A program made the position numbers and the translations under genes. From positions 171,066 to 235,065 of the forward strand of contig CAVQSZ010000008.1 in assembly GCA_963716115.1 (NCBI GenBank): a stretch of DNA of 64,000 nucleotides, given 5' to 3'. Under the pieces are notes generated by a model, which saw nothing but the letters and a program-made list of their open reading frames with translations, had not been told where the DNA came from and ran no database searches. Of this stretch, positions 17,745 through 26,800 are shown in pieces (the stretch's first letter is position 1; every line of letters starts with the position of its first letter). This DNA is from AP-15 sp963716115. GTDB taxonomy: Bacteria; Pseudomonadota; Alphaproteobacteria; ATCC43930; CGMCC-115725.

Positions 17745-19550
17745 CTATCGGGCTCGGGCGAACGCCGCGTCGACGGGCGCGCGCGGGGCGCTGCGATCCG
17801 CCGCCGGGCTCTCGACCACCAGGGTGCGCGTCGGAAAGGCGAACTCTACGTTCAATTCCCCGGCGATATCGATGATCCGCAGCAGAATCTCCTCCCGCGC
17901 CTCGAGCTCGGCGGCGTAATCGGCGACCTCCAGGTAGAAATAGACCAGGATGTTCAGGCTGCTTTCGGCAAGGTCGTTGAAGCGGACGTGGATGTTGGCC
18001 TTGTTGGCGCTCGGGTGGCCGGCGATCAGCTGCTTGATGGCGGCGGCGAGCTGCTCGAGCTTTTCGCGCGGCGTGTCGTAGGTGACCTGCACGAAAAAGC
18101 GCTGGCGGCGCATCGCGCGCAGGCTGAGGTTCTCGACCGTGGCGTTGACGACGGCGTTGTTCGGGATCGAGATCAGCGAGTTGTCCGGGGTGCGGATGCG
18201 GGTGCTGCGAAAGCCCACATCCTCGACCGTGCCCTCGTTGCCGGCGACCCGGATCACATGGCCGATGCGGAACGGCTTCTCGATCATGATCAGCAGCGAG
18301 CCCAAGAGGTTCGCCAGGCTGTCGCGCGCCGCCAGCGCCACCGCGAGGCCGCCGACGCCGAGCCCGGCCAGCACCGAATAGGCCGGGAAGCCCAATTCGT
18401 AGGCCCCTTGGATCAACAGCCCGATCGCGATGGCGATCCCGGCGAAGCGCATGCCCAGCCTGATCAGCTGGCTGTCGAGGCTGCGGCGCCGCAGATGCTC
18501 CGAGGCGACGATGGTCTCGGCCAGGATGCTGGCGCCGATGACGAACAGCCAGGCGGCGGTCAGGAACAGCGCGACGGTCTGCGCGAACGTGATCACCACG
18601 CGCGGGGCGCCGCCGATGCGCAGCATCGCGCACAGCGCCGGCGTCAGCACCGCCGCCACCAGGATGATCGCAAGCGGGGTCGCCAGCGCGCGCCAGCCGT
18701 TGCCCATCGCCTGGGACGGGGGCGCCTCGCCCTTGCGGCCGCGGCGGCCCCGTCCCAGGCGATTGGCGGCGAAAATGATCGCCGCGCCGATCGCCAGACC
18801 GAAGGCGAGCCCCAGCCATTGCCAGGAGGCGACGCCAATGACGCGCAGCCGGGCCCAGTCCGGCAGCAGCAGCATCCACCGGGTCGGGACGATCCGGTCC
18901 AATCCGACCGGCGAGCTCGAATAGGCCTCGAAGATGGTCGCCGCGCCGCCGCGGCTCAGCCGGCGATAAAGATCGCTCAGCTCGCGCGCCGGCCCGGGCT
19001 TGTAGGGCAGCCCGGCGACGCGCGCGTAGAATTCGGGGAGGCGGTCGACGGTTTCGGCGGAAACGAGGTATTCCCCGGCGCGCGGCCCGCGCTCGATCAG
19101 CGCGATGTCGATCTCGGTGCCCGGCAGCCGCCACCGCTTCGACGAGGCGCGCGCCATCGCTTCCCGGTCGGGAATGTCGTCAGCCGCCGGCAGCGCGATC
19201 CGATCGAGTATCTCCTTGAGCTGAATAACCCGCTCGGCCCCGACGGTGGCCTGGAGCGCCGGCGACACCCGCGACAGGTCCAGGATCTTGACCGCCTTGG
19301 CCGCACCCGAGAAGATTTCGGCCTGTCGTCGCCGCTCGTCGGACGACAGATACAACCGGTTCGAAGCCACGTAATCGCCGATGATCCCCTGCATGCCGCG
19401 ATAGACCTCGTCCACCGTCGCGACAAAGCCCTGGAGCGTCGCCCGCGGGCTTGAGGTGTCCACCGGGCGCAACGGGTCGAGGTCCGCTGCCGACGCCGCT
19501 CCAAGGGAGCAGAAGAGGAGGACGGCGAGAACAGCAGGCCCAAGCTTCAT
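17745..19550 (-). CDS. MscS-family mechanosensitive ion channel
   Basis: 601 residues with a signal peptide (MKLGPAVLAVLLFCSLGAAS-A), a periplasmic domain of about 210 residues, and hydrophobic segments between about 235 and 390. The MscS core follows: pore helix 'YSVLAGLGVGGLAVALAARDSLANLLGSL', then the beta domain 'GHVIRVAGNEGTVEDVGFRSTRIRTPDN' and 'IPNNAVVNATVENLS'. These large members open under membrane tension during hypo-osmotic shock. Convergent with rlmH (22-bp gap). Confidence 0.93.
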   Translation of the reverse strand: MKLGPAVLAVLLFCSLGAASAADLDPLRPVDTSSPRATLQGFVATVDEVYRGMQGIIGDYVASNRLYLSSDERRRQAEIFSGAAKAVKILDLSRVSPALQATVGAERVIQLKEILDRIALPAADDIPDREAMARASSKRWRLPGTEIDIALIERGPRAGEYLVSAETVDRLPEFYARVAGLPYKPGPARELSDLYRRLSRGGAATIFEAYSSSPVGLDRIVPTRWMLLLPDWARLRVIGVASWQWLGLAFGLAIGAAIIFAANRLGRGRRGRKGEAPPSQAMGNGWRALATPLAIILVAAVLTPALCAMLRIGGAPRVVITFAQTVALFLTAAWLFVIGASILAETIVASEHLRRRSLDSQLIRLGMRFAGIAIAIGLLIQGAYELGFPAYSVLAGLGVGGLAVALAARDSLANLLGSLLIMIEKPFRIGHVIRVAGNEGTVEDVGFRSTRIRTPDNSLISIPNNAVVNATVENLSLRAMRRQRFFVQVTYDTPREKLEQLAAAIKQLIAGHPSANKANIHVRFNDLAESSLNILVYFYLEVADYAAELEAREEILLRIIDIAGELNVEFAFPTRTLVVESPAADRSAPRAPVDAAFARAR

Positions 19551-19682
19551 GGCGGATTTCCTGCGTCGTACTCCGGCCGCGGGGGAGGGGGGCGGGGCGG
19601 GCGCCGCGGGCGGCCCGTTGCCTCATGCGCCGGCCATCCCGCGGCGTTGACGCCGGGCGGCGGCGGTTCGCCGGCGGCAGGC

Positions 19683-20279
19683 TCAGCTGCGCGGGGCGTG
19701 CTTCGACAGAATGCGCTGCAAGGTGCGGCGGTGCATCTTGAGCCGGCGGGCGGTCTCCGAAACGTTGCGCTCGCACAGCTCGAAGACCCGCTGGATATGC
19801 TCCCAGCGCACCCGGTCGGCCGACATCGGGTCCTCGGGCGGCTCCGGGGCGCCGTCGTCCTGGGCGAGGAGGGCGCGCTCGACCGCGTCGGCGTCGGCGG
19901 GCTTGGGCAGATAGTCGATCGCCCCCGCCTTGACCGCGGCGACGGCGGTGGCGATGTTGCCGTAGCCGGTCAGCATGACGATGCGGGCGCCGGGGCGGGC
20001 CTCGCGCAAGGCGCTGACCACCTCGAACCCGCGCCCGTCGCCGAGCCGCATGTCGACGACGGCGAAGGCCGGCGGCTGCTCGCTCGCCGCCGCGGCGCCG
20101 GCGGCGACGCTGTCGGCGGTGGCGACGATAAAGCCGCGCCGCTCCATCGCCCGCGCCAGGCGCTGGCACAACGGCGCGTCGTCGTCGACAATCAACAGGG
20201 TCCGCTCCGAATCCGGCAGGCCGCGCAAGGCGGCGCAGAGCCCTTCGCCGGGGCGGGTCGGTCGATCGATCAGGTTCAT
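19683..20279 (-). CDS. regA: RegA/PrrA/ActR-type response regulator
   Basis: 198 residues. The receiver domain includes 'LLIVDDDAPLCQRLARAMERRGF' with acidic pocket and phospho-acceptor Asp in 'FAVVDMRLGDGRG', 'MLTGYGNIATAVAAVKAGAIDYLPKP' and a C-terminal Fis-type helix-turn-helix ('ARRLKMHRRTLQRILSKHAPR') almost identical in pattern across RegA orthologues. It controls redox-responsive genes in alphaproteobacteria. It is 30 bp downstream of regB on the same strand. The 132-bp gap before mscS is GC-rich with no recognisable gene. Confidence 0.92.
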   Translation of the reverse strand: MNLIDRPTRPGEGLCAALRGLPDSERTLLIVDDDAPLCQRLARAMERRGFIVATADSVAAGAAAASEQPPAFAVVDMRLGDGRGFEVVSALREARPGARIVMLTGYGNIATAVAAVKAGAIDYLPKPADADAVERALLAQDDGAPEPPEDPMSADRVRWEHIQRVFELCERNVSETARRLKMHRRTLQRILSKHAPRS

Positions 20280-20309
20280 GGTGCTCGCCTCCCGGGCGGC
20301 CCCCCGCCG

Positions 20310-21683
20310 CTAGTCGGCCGCCGGCTGGCGATGGCGATGCGCGGCGGACGCGGGGGCACGGATGCTCTCTGACGTTTCCAGATTGGTACGGCTCCACGAA
20401 ATCGCAATATGCGCGCCGCCTTCGGCGAGGTTCTCGAAGGCGATCCGCGCGCCGCTGCGCTCCAGGAGGCTCTGCGCGATGAAGATGCCGAGCCCCATGT
20501 GGTCGGCGGCGCCGGCGCGCGTCGAGATGTAGGGCTCGCCGAGTCGGTCGAGCAGATGCGGGGGAAAGCCGGGGCCGTCATCGGCGATCTCGACGCTCAC
20601 CGCCGCCGCGTCCCAAAAGGTCGTGACGCTGACCTCGCGGCGGGCGAACTGCACCGCGTTTTGCATCAGGTTGTTGAGCCCGTGGATGATCTCGGGGCTG
20701 CGACGGACCAGCGGCTCGTGCTCGGCGGGGTCGCCGGCGGCGGCGAAGATCAGCCGCACGCCCTGCCCCTGGTGCGGCGCCCCGGCGGCCTCGACCAGGG
20801 CCGAGACCGGCAGCCGGGTGTAGGGCGAGCCGCCATCCTCCTCGGGCTGGTGCGACAGCTCGAGCAGGATCCGGCGGCAGCGCTCGGACTGGCTCAAGAG
20901 CAGCGCCGCGTCCTCGGCGTGCGGGCTGTCGGCCGGGAGCTCGCGCGCCAGCTCCTTGGCGACGACGGCGATCGTCGCCAGCGGGCTGCCGAGCTCGTGC
21001 GCCGCCGCCGCGGCGAGCGCGCCGACCGCCGACACCCGCTGCTCGCGGGCGAGCGCCAGCTGGGTCGCCGCCATCGCGTCGCGCAGCCGCCGCGCCTCCT
21101 GCGCGACACTCCAGGTGTAGGCGCCGATAAACACCGTCGCCAGCACCAGCGCGGTCCACAGCCCGATCACCAGCGCGGTCGGGTAGACCGCGGGCTCGGT
21201 CCGCCACGGCAGCGGCAAGTGCCACAGCGCCAGCACGCTGATCGCAGCGACGGCGAGGACCGAGAGCAGGATCACCGGGCGGCGCGACAGGATCGTCGCC
21301 GCCACCGTGACCGGGGCCAGGATCAGGATCGAGAACGGGTTGCGCAGCCCGCCCGTCAGATAGAGCAGGATCGCCAGCTGAACGATGTCGTAGCCGAGAT
21401 AGAGCGCGGCGTAGCGCTCGCCGAGGCGTGTGGCCGCCCGCCGGTGGACGATCAGGACGACGTTGAGCAGCGCCGAGAGCGCGACCACCGCCAGCGCCGG
21501 GGCCAGCGGCAGGCGAAAGCCCAGCACGTAATGAACAAAGAGGATGGTCGCCGCCTGCCCGGCGATCGCCACCCAGCGGATCGGGACCAGGGTGCGCAGG
21601 CTGATCCGGCCGAACCCGGCGGCGGGCTCGCTTTGGGCGGGGCGCGGGGCGTCGGTCACGCTGTCGTCCTGTATCGCGCGCAT
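20310..21683 (-). CDS. regB: RegB/PrrB/ActS-type redox sensor histidine kinase
   Basis: 457 residues with six hydrophobic segments (about 33-185). The ubiquinone-binding heptapeptide GGLRNPF is at residues 111-117. The H-box 'AAAAHELGSPLATIA' has His near 229. The redox-active cysteine lies in 'SQSERCRRIL' (about 269), and the N and G boxes are 'NLMQNAVQFA' and 'DDGPGFP'/'GLGIFIAQSLLERSGA'. All the features used for oxygen/quinone sensing are present. Divergent from the ABC transporter genes, with only 58 bp between starts. Confidence 0.94.
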   Translation of the reverse strand: MRAIQDDSVTDAPRPAQSEPAAGFGRISLRTLVPIRWVAIAGQAATILFVHYVLGFRLPLAPALAVVALSALLNVVLIVHRRAATRLGERYAALYLGYDIVQLAILLYLTGGLRNPFSILILAPVTVAATILSRRPVILLSVLAVAAISVLALWHLPLPWRTEPAVYPTALVIGLWTALVLATVFIGAYTWSVAQEARRLRDAMAATQLALAREQRVSAVGALAAAAAHELGSPLATIAVVAKELARELPADSPHAEDAALLLSQSERCRRILLELSHQPEEDGGSPYTRLPVSALVEAAGAPHQGQGVRLIFAAAGDPAEHEPLVRRSPEIIHGLNNLMQNAVQFARREVSVTTFWDAAAVSVEIADDGPGFPPHLLDRLGEPYISTRAGAADHMGLGIFIAQSLLERSGARIAFENLAEGGAHIAISWSRTNLETSESIRAPASAAHRHRQPAAD

Positions 21684-21741
21684 TGCACCCCCAACCAGCC
21701 CGCTGCTGGCTCAGGATGCCGCGGCGCCTCATATATGGGCG

Positions 21742-22494
21742 ATGTCCGAGCCGGCCGTCAAAGTCGAGAGCCTGACCAAACGCTATCCGACCGCGGTGGC
21801 GGTCGACGGGATCAGCTTCAGCGTCGCCCGCGGCGCCACCACGGCGCTGCTCGGCGGCAACGGCGCCGGCAAGACGACGACCCTGTCGATCCTGCTCGGC
21901 CTGCTGCTGCCGACCGCGGGCTCGGTGCGGGTGTTCGGCGAGGACATCCTCAAGCATCGCTACCGGGTGCTGCCGCGGATGAACTTTTCGTCGCCCTTCG
22001 TCGATCTGCCGCACCGGCTGACCGTGCGCCAGAACCTGCTGATCTACGCCCGGCTCTATGGCCTGCCGCAACGCCGTGAGCGCATCGCGAGCCTGGCCGA
22101 GGATCTGCAGATCGCCGAATTCCTCGAACGCCCGGCGGGCAAATTGTCGGCCGGGCAGAAGACCCGCGTGGCGCTCGCCAAGGCGCTCTTGAACGAGCCC
22201 GAATTGCTGCTGCTCGACGAGCCGACCGCCTCGCTCGACCCCGATACCGGCGATTGGGTGCGCGGCTATCTCGAAGCCTGGCGCGCCCGCACCGGGGCCA
22301 CGATCCTGATGGCCTCGCACAACATGGCCGAGGTCGAGCGGCTGTGCGCCGACGTCTTGATGATGAAAGCGGGCCATATCGTCGACCGCGGCAGCCCGCG
22401 GGCGCTCGTCGCGCGCTACGGCCGCGCCAACCTCGAAGAGGTGTTTCTCGACATCGTGCGCGAGCGCCGGGCCGAGCTGGAGCCGGCGTCGTGA
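21742..22494 (+). CDS. ABC transporter ATP-binding protein (ABC-2 exporter type)
   Basis: 250 residues. Walker A 'GGNGAGKTTT' (about 38-47), signature 'LSAGQKTRVALAKALL' and Walker B 'LLLLDEPTASLD' with the H-loop 'LMASHNMAEVERLC'. This is the DrrA/YhiH/NodI type that pairs with an ABC-2 permease. The stop overlaps or abuts the permease start region. Substrate unknown. Confidence 0.92.
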   Translation: MSEPAVKVESLTKRYPTAVAVDGISFSVARGATTALLGGNGAGKTTTLSILLGLLLPTAGSVRVFGEDILKHRYRVLPRMNFSSPFVDLPHRLTVRQNLLIYARLYGLPQRRERIASLAEDLQIAEFLERPAGKLSAGQKTRVALAKALLNEPELLLLDEPTASLDPDTGDWVRGYLEAWRARTGATILMASHNMAEVERLCADVLMMKAGHIVDRGSPRALVARYGRANLEEVFLDIVRERRAELEPAS

Positions 22495-22509
22495 CCCCGG
22501 ATCGCCGCT

Positions 22510-23317
22510 TTGGGCGCGCTGCGCGCCTCGGCCGGGCGGGTGTGGGCGATGCTGCTGCGCTATCTTTACCTGCTGCGCAGCTCGTGGCCGCGCACCCTGG
22601 AGCTCCTCTACTGGCCGACCTTGCAGATGCTGATCTGGGGGTTCATGAGCCAGTTCCTCTATGTCAACAGCAGCTATGTGTTCCGCGCCTTCGGCGTGCT
22701 GCTTGGCGGCGGTGATGCTGTGGGACGTGCTGTTCCGCGGCCAGCTCGGCCTGTCGATCTCGTTTCTCGAGGAGATGTGGGCGCGCAACCTCGGCCATCT
22801 CTTCGTCACCCCGCTGCGGCCGCACGAATGGGTGCTGTCCCTGGTCGCGATGAGCCTCATTCGGGTGCTGATCGGCGTCGCGCCGGCGGCCTTGCTGGCG
22901 ATCCCGCTCTACCATTATTCGATCTTTTCCCTGGGGCTGCCGCTGATCGCGTTTTTTGTCGTGCTGCTGGTCATGGGCTGGGCGCTGGGCATGGCGATCT
23001 GCGGCATGATCCTGCGCCACGGCATGGGGGCGGAGAGCCTGGCCTGGCTCTGCGTCTTCACGCTGTCGCCGATCAGCGCGGTCTACTACCCGGTCTCGAT
23101 CCTGCCCTTGTGGCTGCAGCACGTCGCCTGGGCGTTGCCGTCGACCTATGTCTTCGAGGGCATGCGCGCGGTGCTGTTCACCGGCGTCTTCCACACCGAT
23201 TATTTTCTCACCGCGGCGGCGCTCGACGCGGTCTGGCTGGCGGCCGGGGCGGCGGTCTTTCTGGTCGCGTTCCGCGACGCGCGGCGCCGCGGCGCGCTCT
23301 TGCAAATGGGCGAATGA
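22510..23317 (+). CDS. ABC-2 type permease, frameshifted
   Basis: Starts TTG-GALRASAGRVWAMLLRYLYLL at 22510 (an ATG at the MLLRYLYLL position is an alternative). It reads 'SWPRTLELLYWPTLQMLIWGFMSQFLY' up to 'FRAFGVLLGG', then breaks near 22707 and continues as 'AVMLWDVLFRGQLGLSISFLEEMWARN' to 'RDARRRGALLQMGE'. Deleting one G (GGCGGCGGTG to GGCGCGGTG) gives a continuous permease of about 268 residues with six membrane segments. It follows its ATPase directly and ends 1 nt from the convergent modA stop. Confidence 0.85.
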
Positions 23318-23318
23318 G

Positions 23319-24101
23319 CTATTTCGCCGGGCCGAGCACGGTAAAGCCCTGCTTATCGAAAAAGGGCTTCGCCGCCGGCGATTCGAGAAAGTCGAGCAGC
23401 CGGGCGGCGTCGGGGTTCTTGCTGTCGGCGGTCAAGGCCACGGGATAGATGATCGGCGGGTGCGAATCCTCGGGGAAGACGCCGACGATCTTGACGCCGG
23501 GGTCGGCCGCGGCGTCGGTCGCGTAGACGATGCCGAGCGGCGCCTCGCGGCGCGACACGAACAGCAGCGCCGAGCGCACGTTCTCGCTCGGCGCGACATG
23601 GGTCTTGACCGAGTCCCACAGACCGAGCTTTTCGAGCGCCGCCTTGCCGTATTTGCCGGCCGGGACGCTGTCCGGGTCGGCCATCGCCAGGCGCCCGCCG
23701 GCGAGCAGCTTCACGAGGTCGAAGCCGGGCTTGATCTCGGCCTTGACGCCGCTGTCGGCGGGCGCGACCAGCACCAGCCGGTTGCCGAGCAGGTTTCGCC
23801 GGGTCTCCGGCCGGATCAGATGGCGCTCCTCGAGAAAATTCATCCAGGCGAGGTCGGCCGAGATGAACATGTCGGCCGGGGCCCCGCTCTCGATCTGCTT
23901 CGCCAGGGCCGAGCTCGCCGCATAGGAGATTTTTGCCGGCGCGCCGCTCTTGGCCGTGAACGCTTGCGTTGCGTCGTCGAGCGCGTTTTTCAGGCTCGCC
24001 GCGGCGAAGACCACGACATCGGCCGCCTGCGCCGCCTGGGCGGGGAGAACCGCCGTCAGGACGATGACGGCGGCGGCGCAAAGCCGTCTTACGTTACCCA
24101 T
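23319..24101 (-). CDS. modA: Molybdate ABC transporter substrate-binding protein ModA
   Basis: 260 residues from the ATG at 24101, preceded by AGAGGGAAG; an upstream ATG at 24119 is less well placed. Signal peptide 'RLCAAAVIVLTAVLPAQAAQAA', then the ModA ligand pattern 'VVVFAAASLKNALDDA', 'ISYAASSALAKQIESGAPADMFISAD', 'MADPDSVPAGKYGKAALEKLGLW' and 'GIVYATDAA'. It captures molybdate in the periplasm, but no modB or modC is nearby. It is 18 nt downstream of another periplasmic binding protein on the same strand. Confidence 0.93.
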   Translation of the reverse strand: MGNVRRLCAAAVIVLTAVLPAQAAQAADVVVFAAASLKNALDDATQAFTAKSGAPAKISYAASSALAKQIESGAPADMFISADLAWMNFLEERHLIRPETRRNLLGNRLVLVAPADSGVKAEIKPGFDLVKLLAGGRLAMADPDSVPAGKYGKAALEKLGLWDSVKTHVAPSENVRSALLFVSRREAPLGIVYATDAAADPGVKIVGVFPEDSHPPIIYPVALTADSKNPDAARLLDFLESPAAKPFFDKQGFTVLGPAK

Positions 24102-24119
24102 GGGCTTCCCTCTCTGCAT

Positions 24120-25140
24120 TCAAGGCAGCAGCGCGTCGAGCTGCCGATCCGTGAGCTCGACCCGATAGAAACGGCGGTAGAAATCCCGGGCCTCGGCCTT
24201 GAGGTCGTCGGGATAGGCCGCCGGATAGAGAGCATGGCCGGCCCACAGCAGCCCGAGCAGCCGGTTGACCGATGGCGGCTCGTCGATCCAGCCGAAGGGC
24301 AGGGCGGGCGCCAGGTAAACGCGGCCTTGGCGCCACCGCGCGGAGATCGGCCCAACCCGGTCCCGTGCGCGCCTTCCAGAATTCCGGATTGTTGGTGACG
24401 ATCACCTCCGGCTGCCACGCAGCGATCTGCTCCCTGGTGACGTGCAAAAGCTCGCCCGGGCCGGCGCCGTCGGCGACGTTCGTCACATCGAGGAGGCGCA
24501 GCACGTCGCCGAGGCTCGAGGCGGCGCTCGCCGTCGTGAGCCCGTCGGCGCTGCGCGCGTAATAGGCCCTCACCTCTCCTTGCTGATGGCGGGCCGGCGC
24601 CTTTTCTCGGGTGATCGCGAGCAGGCGCTCGGCCGCGGCGGCAAGCTCATCGGCCCGGGCTTCGGCTCCAAGGACCGGTCCGAGCAACCGGTAGATCTCC
24701 GGGGTGCGCTCGAGCCTGCCGTCGAGCAGCACCACCGGGACGCCCGTCTCCTGCTGTATGCGGGCGGCGCGCTCGGCGTATCGCGTCGATGTCGAGCCGT
24801 AATCGAGGATCAGGTCCGGCTTTGCCGCCCGGATTGCTTCCGACTGAACCTTGCCGTCGCGGATCAGCGGCGTGAGCTCCGGCCGGCTGGCAACCGGCCC
24901 TTCGAGGAATGCTTTTGCCGCCGGGCTCGGTGCGTGGGGCCAGCCGATCATCTTCTCCGGCGCCAATGTGTAAAGAAGCACGGCGGCGGGCGGACCGGCC
25001 GGCATAACCCGTTCGATCCGGTCCGGCGCGTCGACCGACCGTCCGGTCGCATCGGTCAGCGTGCGGGCCCAAGCCGGCGGCGCGATTATCAGCAGGAGCG
25101 CCAGCAGCCATCCGCCGCGACGAGGCGTCAACGGTCCCAT
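24120..25140 (-). CDS. Periplasmic ABC substrate-binding protein (cobalamin/iron/metal-chelate type), frameshifted
   Basis: Signal peptide 'MGPLTPRRGGWLLALLLIIAPPAWA', then a TroA-fold binding protein: 'LTDATGRSVDAPDRIERVMPAGPPA', 'EAIRAAKPDLILDYGS', 'GVPVVLLDGRLERTPEIYRLLG' and 'QIAAWQPEVIVTNNPEFW'. Near 24333 the frame breaks. After removal of one G it continues 'RVYLAPALPFGWIDEPPSVN' and 'RLLGLLWAGHALYP' to the stop at 24120. The family binds siderophores, cobalamin or oxyanions. The pairing with modA and the divergent molybdopterin-like protein hints at a molybdenum/tungsten ligand, but this is inference. Confidence 0.8.
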
Positions 25141-25145
25141 CGTCT

Positions 25146-25170
25146 TCGATATATCCTTTTAGATATCCCG
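25146..25170. promoter_or_regulatory. Candidate operator, copy 1 of a 25-bp repeated motif
   Basis: TCGATATATCC, five variable bases, then GATATCCCG. The same pattern recurs at 25232-25256, sharing the first 11 bases exactly and 7 of the last 9. Both lie in the 170-bp space between the divergent binding-protein and PEP-CTERM genes. The half TCGATATAT resembles the TCGNTATATA half-site of ModE-type regulators, but a clean palindrome is not present. Confidence 0.45.
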
Positions 25171-25231
25171 CGATCATGCGAGGCCTCGCCATGCAGTGTC
25201 AAGCGAGGCTGCAATGCAGCTTTGTCGGGGG

Positions 25232-25256
25232 TCGATATATCCATCAGGCTATACCG
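25232..25256. promoter_or_regulatory. Candidate operator, copy 2 of the 25-bp motif
   Basis: TCGATATATCC, five variable bases, then GCTATACCG, 86 bp from copy 1 in direct orientation. It lies 55 bp before the PEP-CTERM start codon, where a promoter would be expected. The AT-rich core stands out in a 70% GC background. Confidence 0.45.
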
Positions 25257-25310
25257 TCGCGCCGAGCCGGGGCGCCGTCGACCAGCCCGGATTGCGAGGG
25301 GAAGGACAGC

Positions 25311-26408
25311 ATGCGCGAGGCGAGCTTGATCAGCAGGGCCGGCGTTTCTGCGTTGGGGGTTCTCGTCCTGCTGATGGGGCAGGTCCGGGCGGCTCCGACC
25401 ACCGAGCTCAGCGTGACCGGCGATGTGGCCGCGCCGACGATCTACGATCGCACCGGGCTGAAGTCGCTGCCGCCGACGACCGAGACGGTCACCTATAAGA
25501 CCGGGGCCGGACCGCAGACCGGAACCTTCACCGGGCCGACGCTGTGGACATTGCTCAACGCAGCGGGGCTGCGGAGCCCGCCGGTGAAGAACGGGGTGCT
25601 GCGCCAATATGCCCTCGCTGCCGGCAGCGACGGATACAGCGCGCTGTTCTCGCTGGGGGAGGTCAACCCCAATTTCGGCGGCGTCGACCCACAAGTGCTC
25701 GTCGGATATGACGAAAACGGCGCGCCGCTCGGCTCGACCGGGTTCGCGCGCATCGTCGCGGCTAAGGATAATTTCGGTGGCCGCTATGTCTCCAACCTGG
25801 CGAATATCCGGGTCGGGACCGCTCCGTCGCTGCCGTCTGCAGGCGGCGGCGAAACCACGGAATTTTCCCTTTCCGGGGCTGTCCGCACGCCGGGCGCCTA
25901 CAATTTGTCGAGCCTGCAGGCGCTGCCGGCGACGACCGAGACCGTGACCTATCTCGCCGGCGGCGGGTCGGTGACCGCGACGTTCACCGGCGTTTCGCTG
26001 TGGACCCTGCTGACCGACGCCGGCGTGCTGACCGACCCGGCGGTCAAGAACGACATCCTGAACTTCTACGTGCTCGCGACCGGCAGCGACGGCTACGAGG
26101 CGATCTTCTCCTTGGGCGAGCTCGATCCGATGTTCGGCGGCGCCGGCGCGCCCGATCTGATCGCCTATGCGGTCGATGGCGGACCGCTCGGCCCGGACGG
26201 CTTTGCCCGCGTCGTCGCGCCCGGCGACATTCGCGGCGGACGTTACGTTTCCAACCTGGTCAGCCTCGAGGTGATCGACGCGGTTGTCCCCGAGCCCGGC
26301 TCCTTGCTGCTCCTCGCATCCGCGCTGCTCGGATTGGCGCTGTTGCGGCGGGTGCAGCCGCGGCAGGCGGCGGCCGGCCGTCCCCTTGGGCGAAGGCCGG
26401 GCGCTTAG
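25311..26408 (+). CDS. PEP-CTERM protein with two tandem molybdopterin-oxidoreductase-like domains
   Basis: 365 residues from the ATG at 25311, preceded by GAGGGGAAGG. Signal peptide to about residue 28 (ends GQVRAAP). Two homologous domains occupy about 31-169 and 183-322, each with 'TTETVTY', 'TFTG..LWTLL..AG', 'VKN..L', 'GSDGY.A.FSLGE..P.FGG', 'GFARIVA/VVA' and 'GGRYVSNL..I/LEV'. This is the pattern of small proteins assigned to the molybdopterin-dependent oxidoreductase domain. The C-terminus is VPEPGSLLLLASALLGLALL-RR (326-347), a canonical PEP-CTERM exosortase sorting signal. It is divergent from the binding proteins. Whether a cofactor is bound is unknown. Confidence 0.85.
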   Translation: MREASLISRAGVSALGVLVLLMGQVRAAPTTELSVTGDVAAPTIYDRTGLKSLPPTTETVTYKTGAGPQTGTFTGPTLWTLLNAAGLRSPPVKNGVLRQYALAAGSDGYSALFSLGEVNPNFGGVDPQVLVGYDENGAPLGSTGFARIVAAKDNFGGRYVSNLANIRVGTAPSLPSAGGGETTEFSLSGAVRTPGAYNLSSLQALPATTETVTYLAGGGSVTATFTGVSLWTLLTDAGVLTDPAVKNDILNFYVLATGSDGYEAIFSLGELDPMFGGAGAPDLIAYAVDGGPLGPDGFARVVAPGDIRGGRYVSNLVSLEVIDAVVPEPGSLLLLASALLGLALLRRVQPRQAAAGRPLGRRPGA

Positions 26409-26439
26409 GCGCATTCAGATGATGCAGTCTCGACGCACT

Positions 26440-26561
26440 CGTCATGCCCGGCCTTGTGCCGGGCATCCACGGAAACCGGCAAGCTTTGTGCCGCGAATCG
26501 TGGATGGCCACGGATCAGGTCCGTGGGCTGAAGGCCCACGGGACAAGCCCGGCCATGACGG
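26440..26561. repeat. Dispersed palindromic repeat (GTCATGCCCGGCC...GGCCATGACGG)
   Basis: GTCATGCCCGGCCTTGTGCC at the left pairs with GGACAAGCCCGGCCATGACG at the right. Inside lie a second 'ATCCACG...CGTGGAT' pair and a third 'GTCCGTGGGCTGAAGGCCCACGGGAC' pair. This composite is a typical alphaproteobacterial intergenic repeat; a related one sits at about 33020-33095. Confidence 0.65.
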
Positions 26562-26800
26562 TTGAGTGAGCCTCTTGTCGCCGTCTGAGCACAAGCGCTT
26601 AGTGCACAACTCCGCCGGGCGGCTGGCCCGCGCCCGCCTGATCTCGTTCGTCGGAAGCTGCGCGAGATCGGCTGCGCGCCGACGCCCGAGGGGCTGGCCG
26701 CGCCGCTGGAAAAGGTGCGCCGGCTCTTGGCGATCGCCCGCCGGCCGATCAGCCTTGTGACGCCGTGATCCGAGCCTGCCCCACCCGTTGAGCCGCTGCC
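26562..26800 (+). other. 239-bp stretch with a short unassigned coding remnant
   Basis: No complete gene is visible. From 26652 to the TGA at 26766-26768 one frame reads RKLREIGCAPTPEGLAAPL-EKVRRLLAIARRPISLVTP, which has protein-like composition and could be the 3' end of a degraded gene. I do not recognise the family and see no start. Confidence 0.3.

Noticed and set aside
20578..22860. 760-residue minus-strand frame spanning regB and the ABC genes
   Set aside because: Shadow frame; regB (another frame) and the plus-strand ABC genes have full family motifs.
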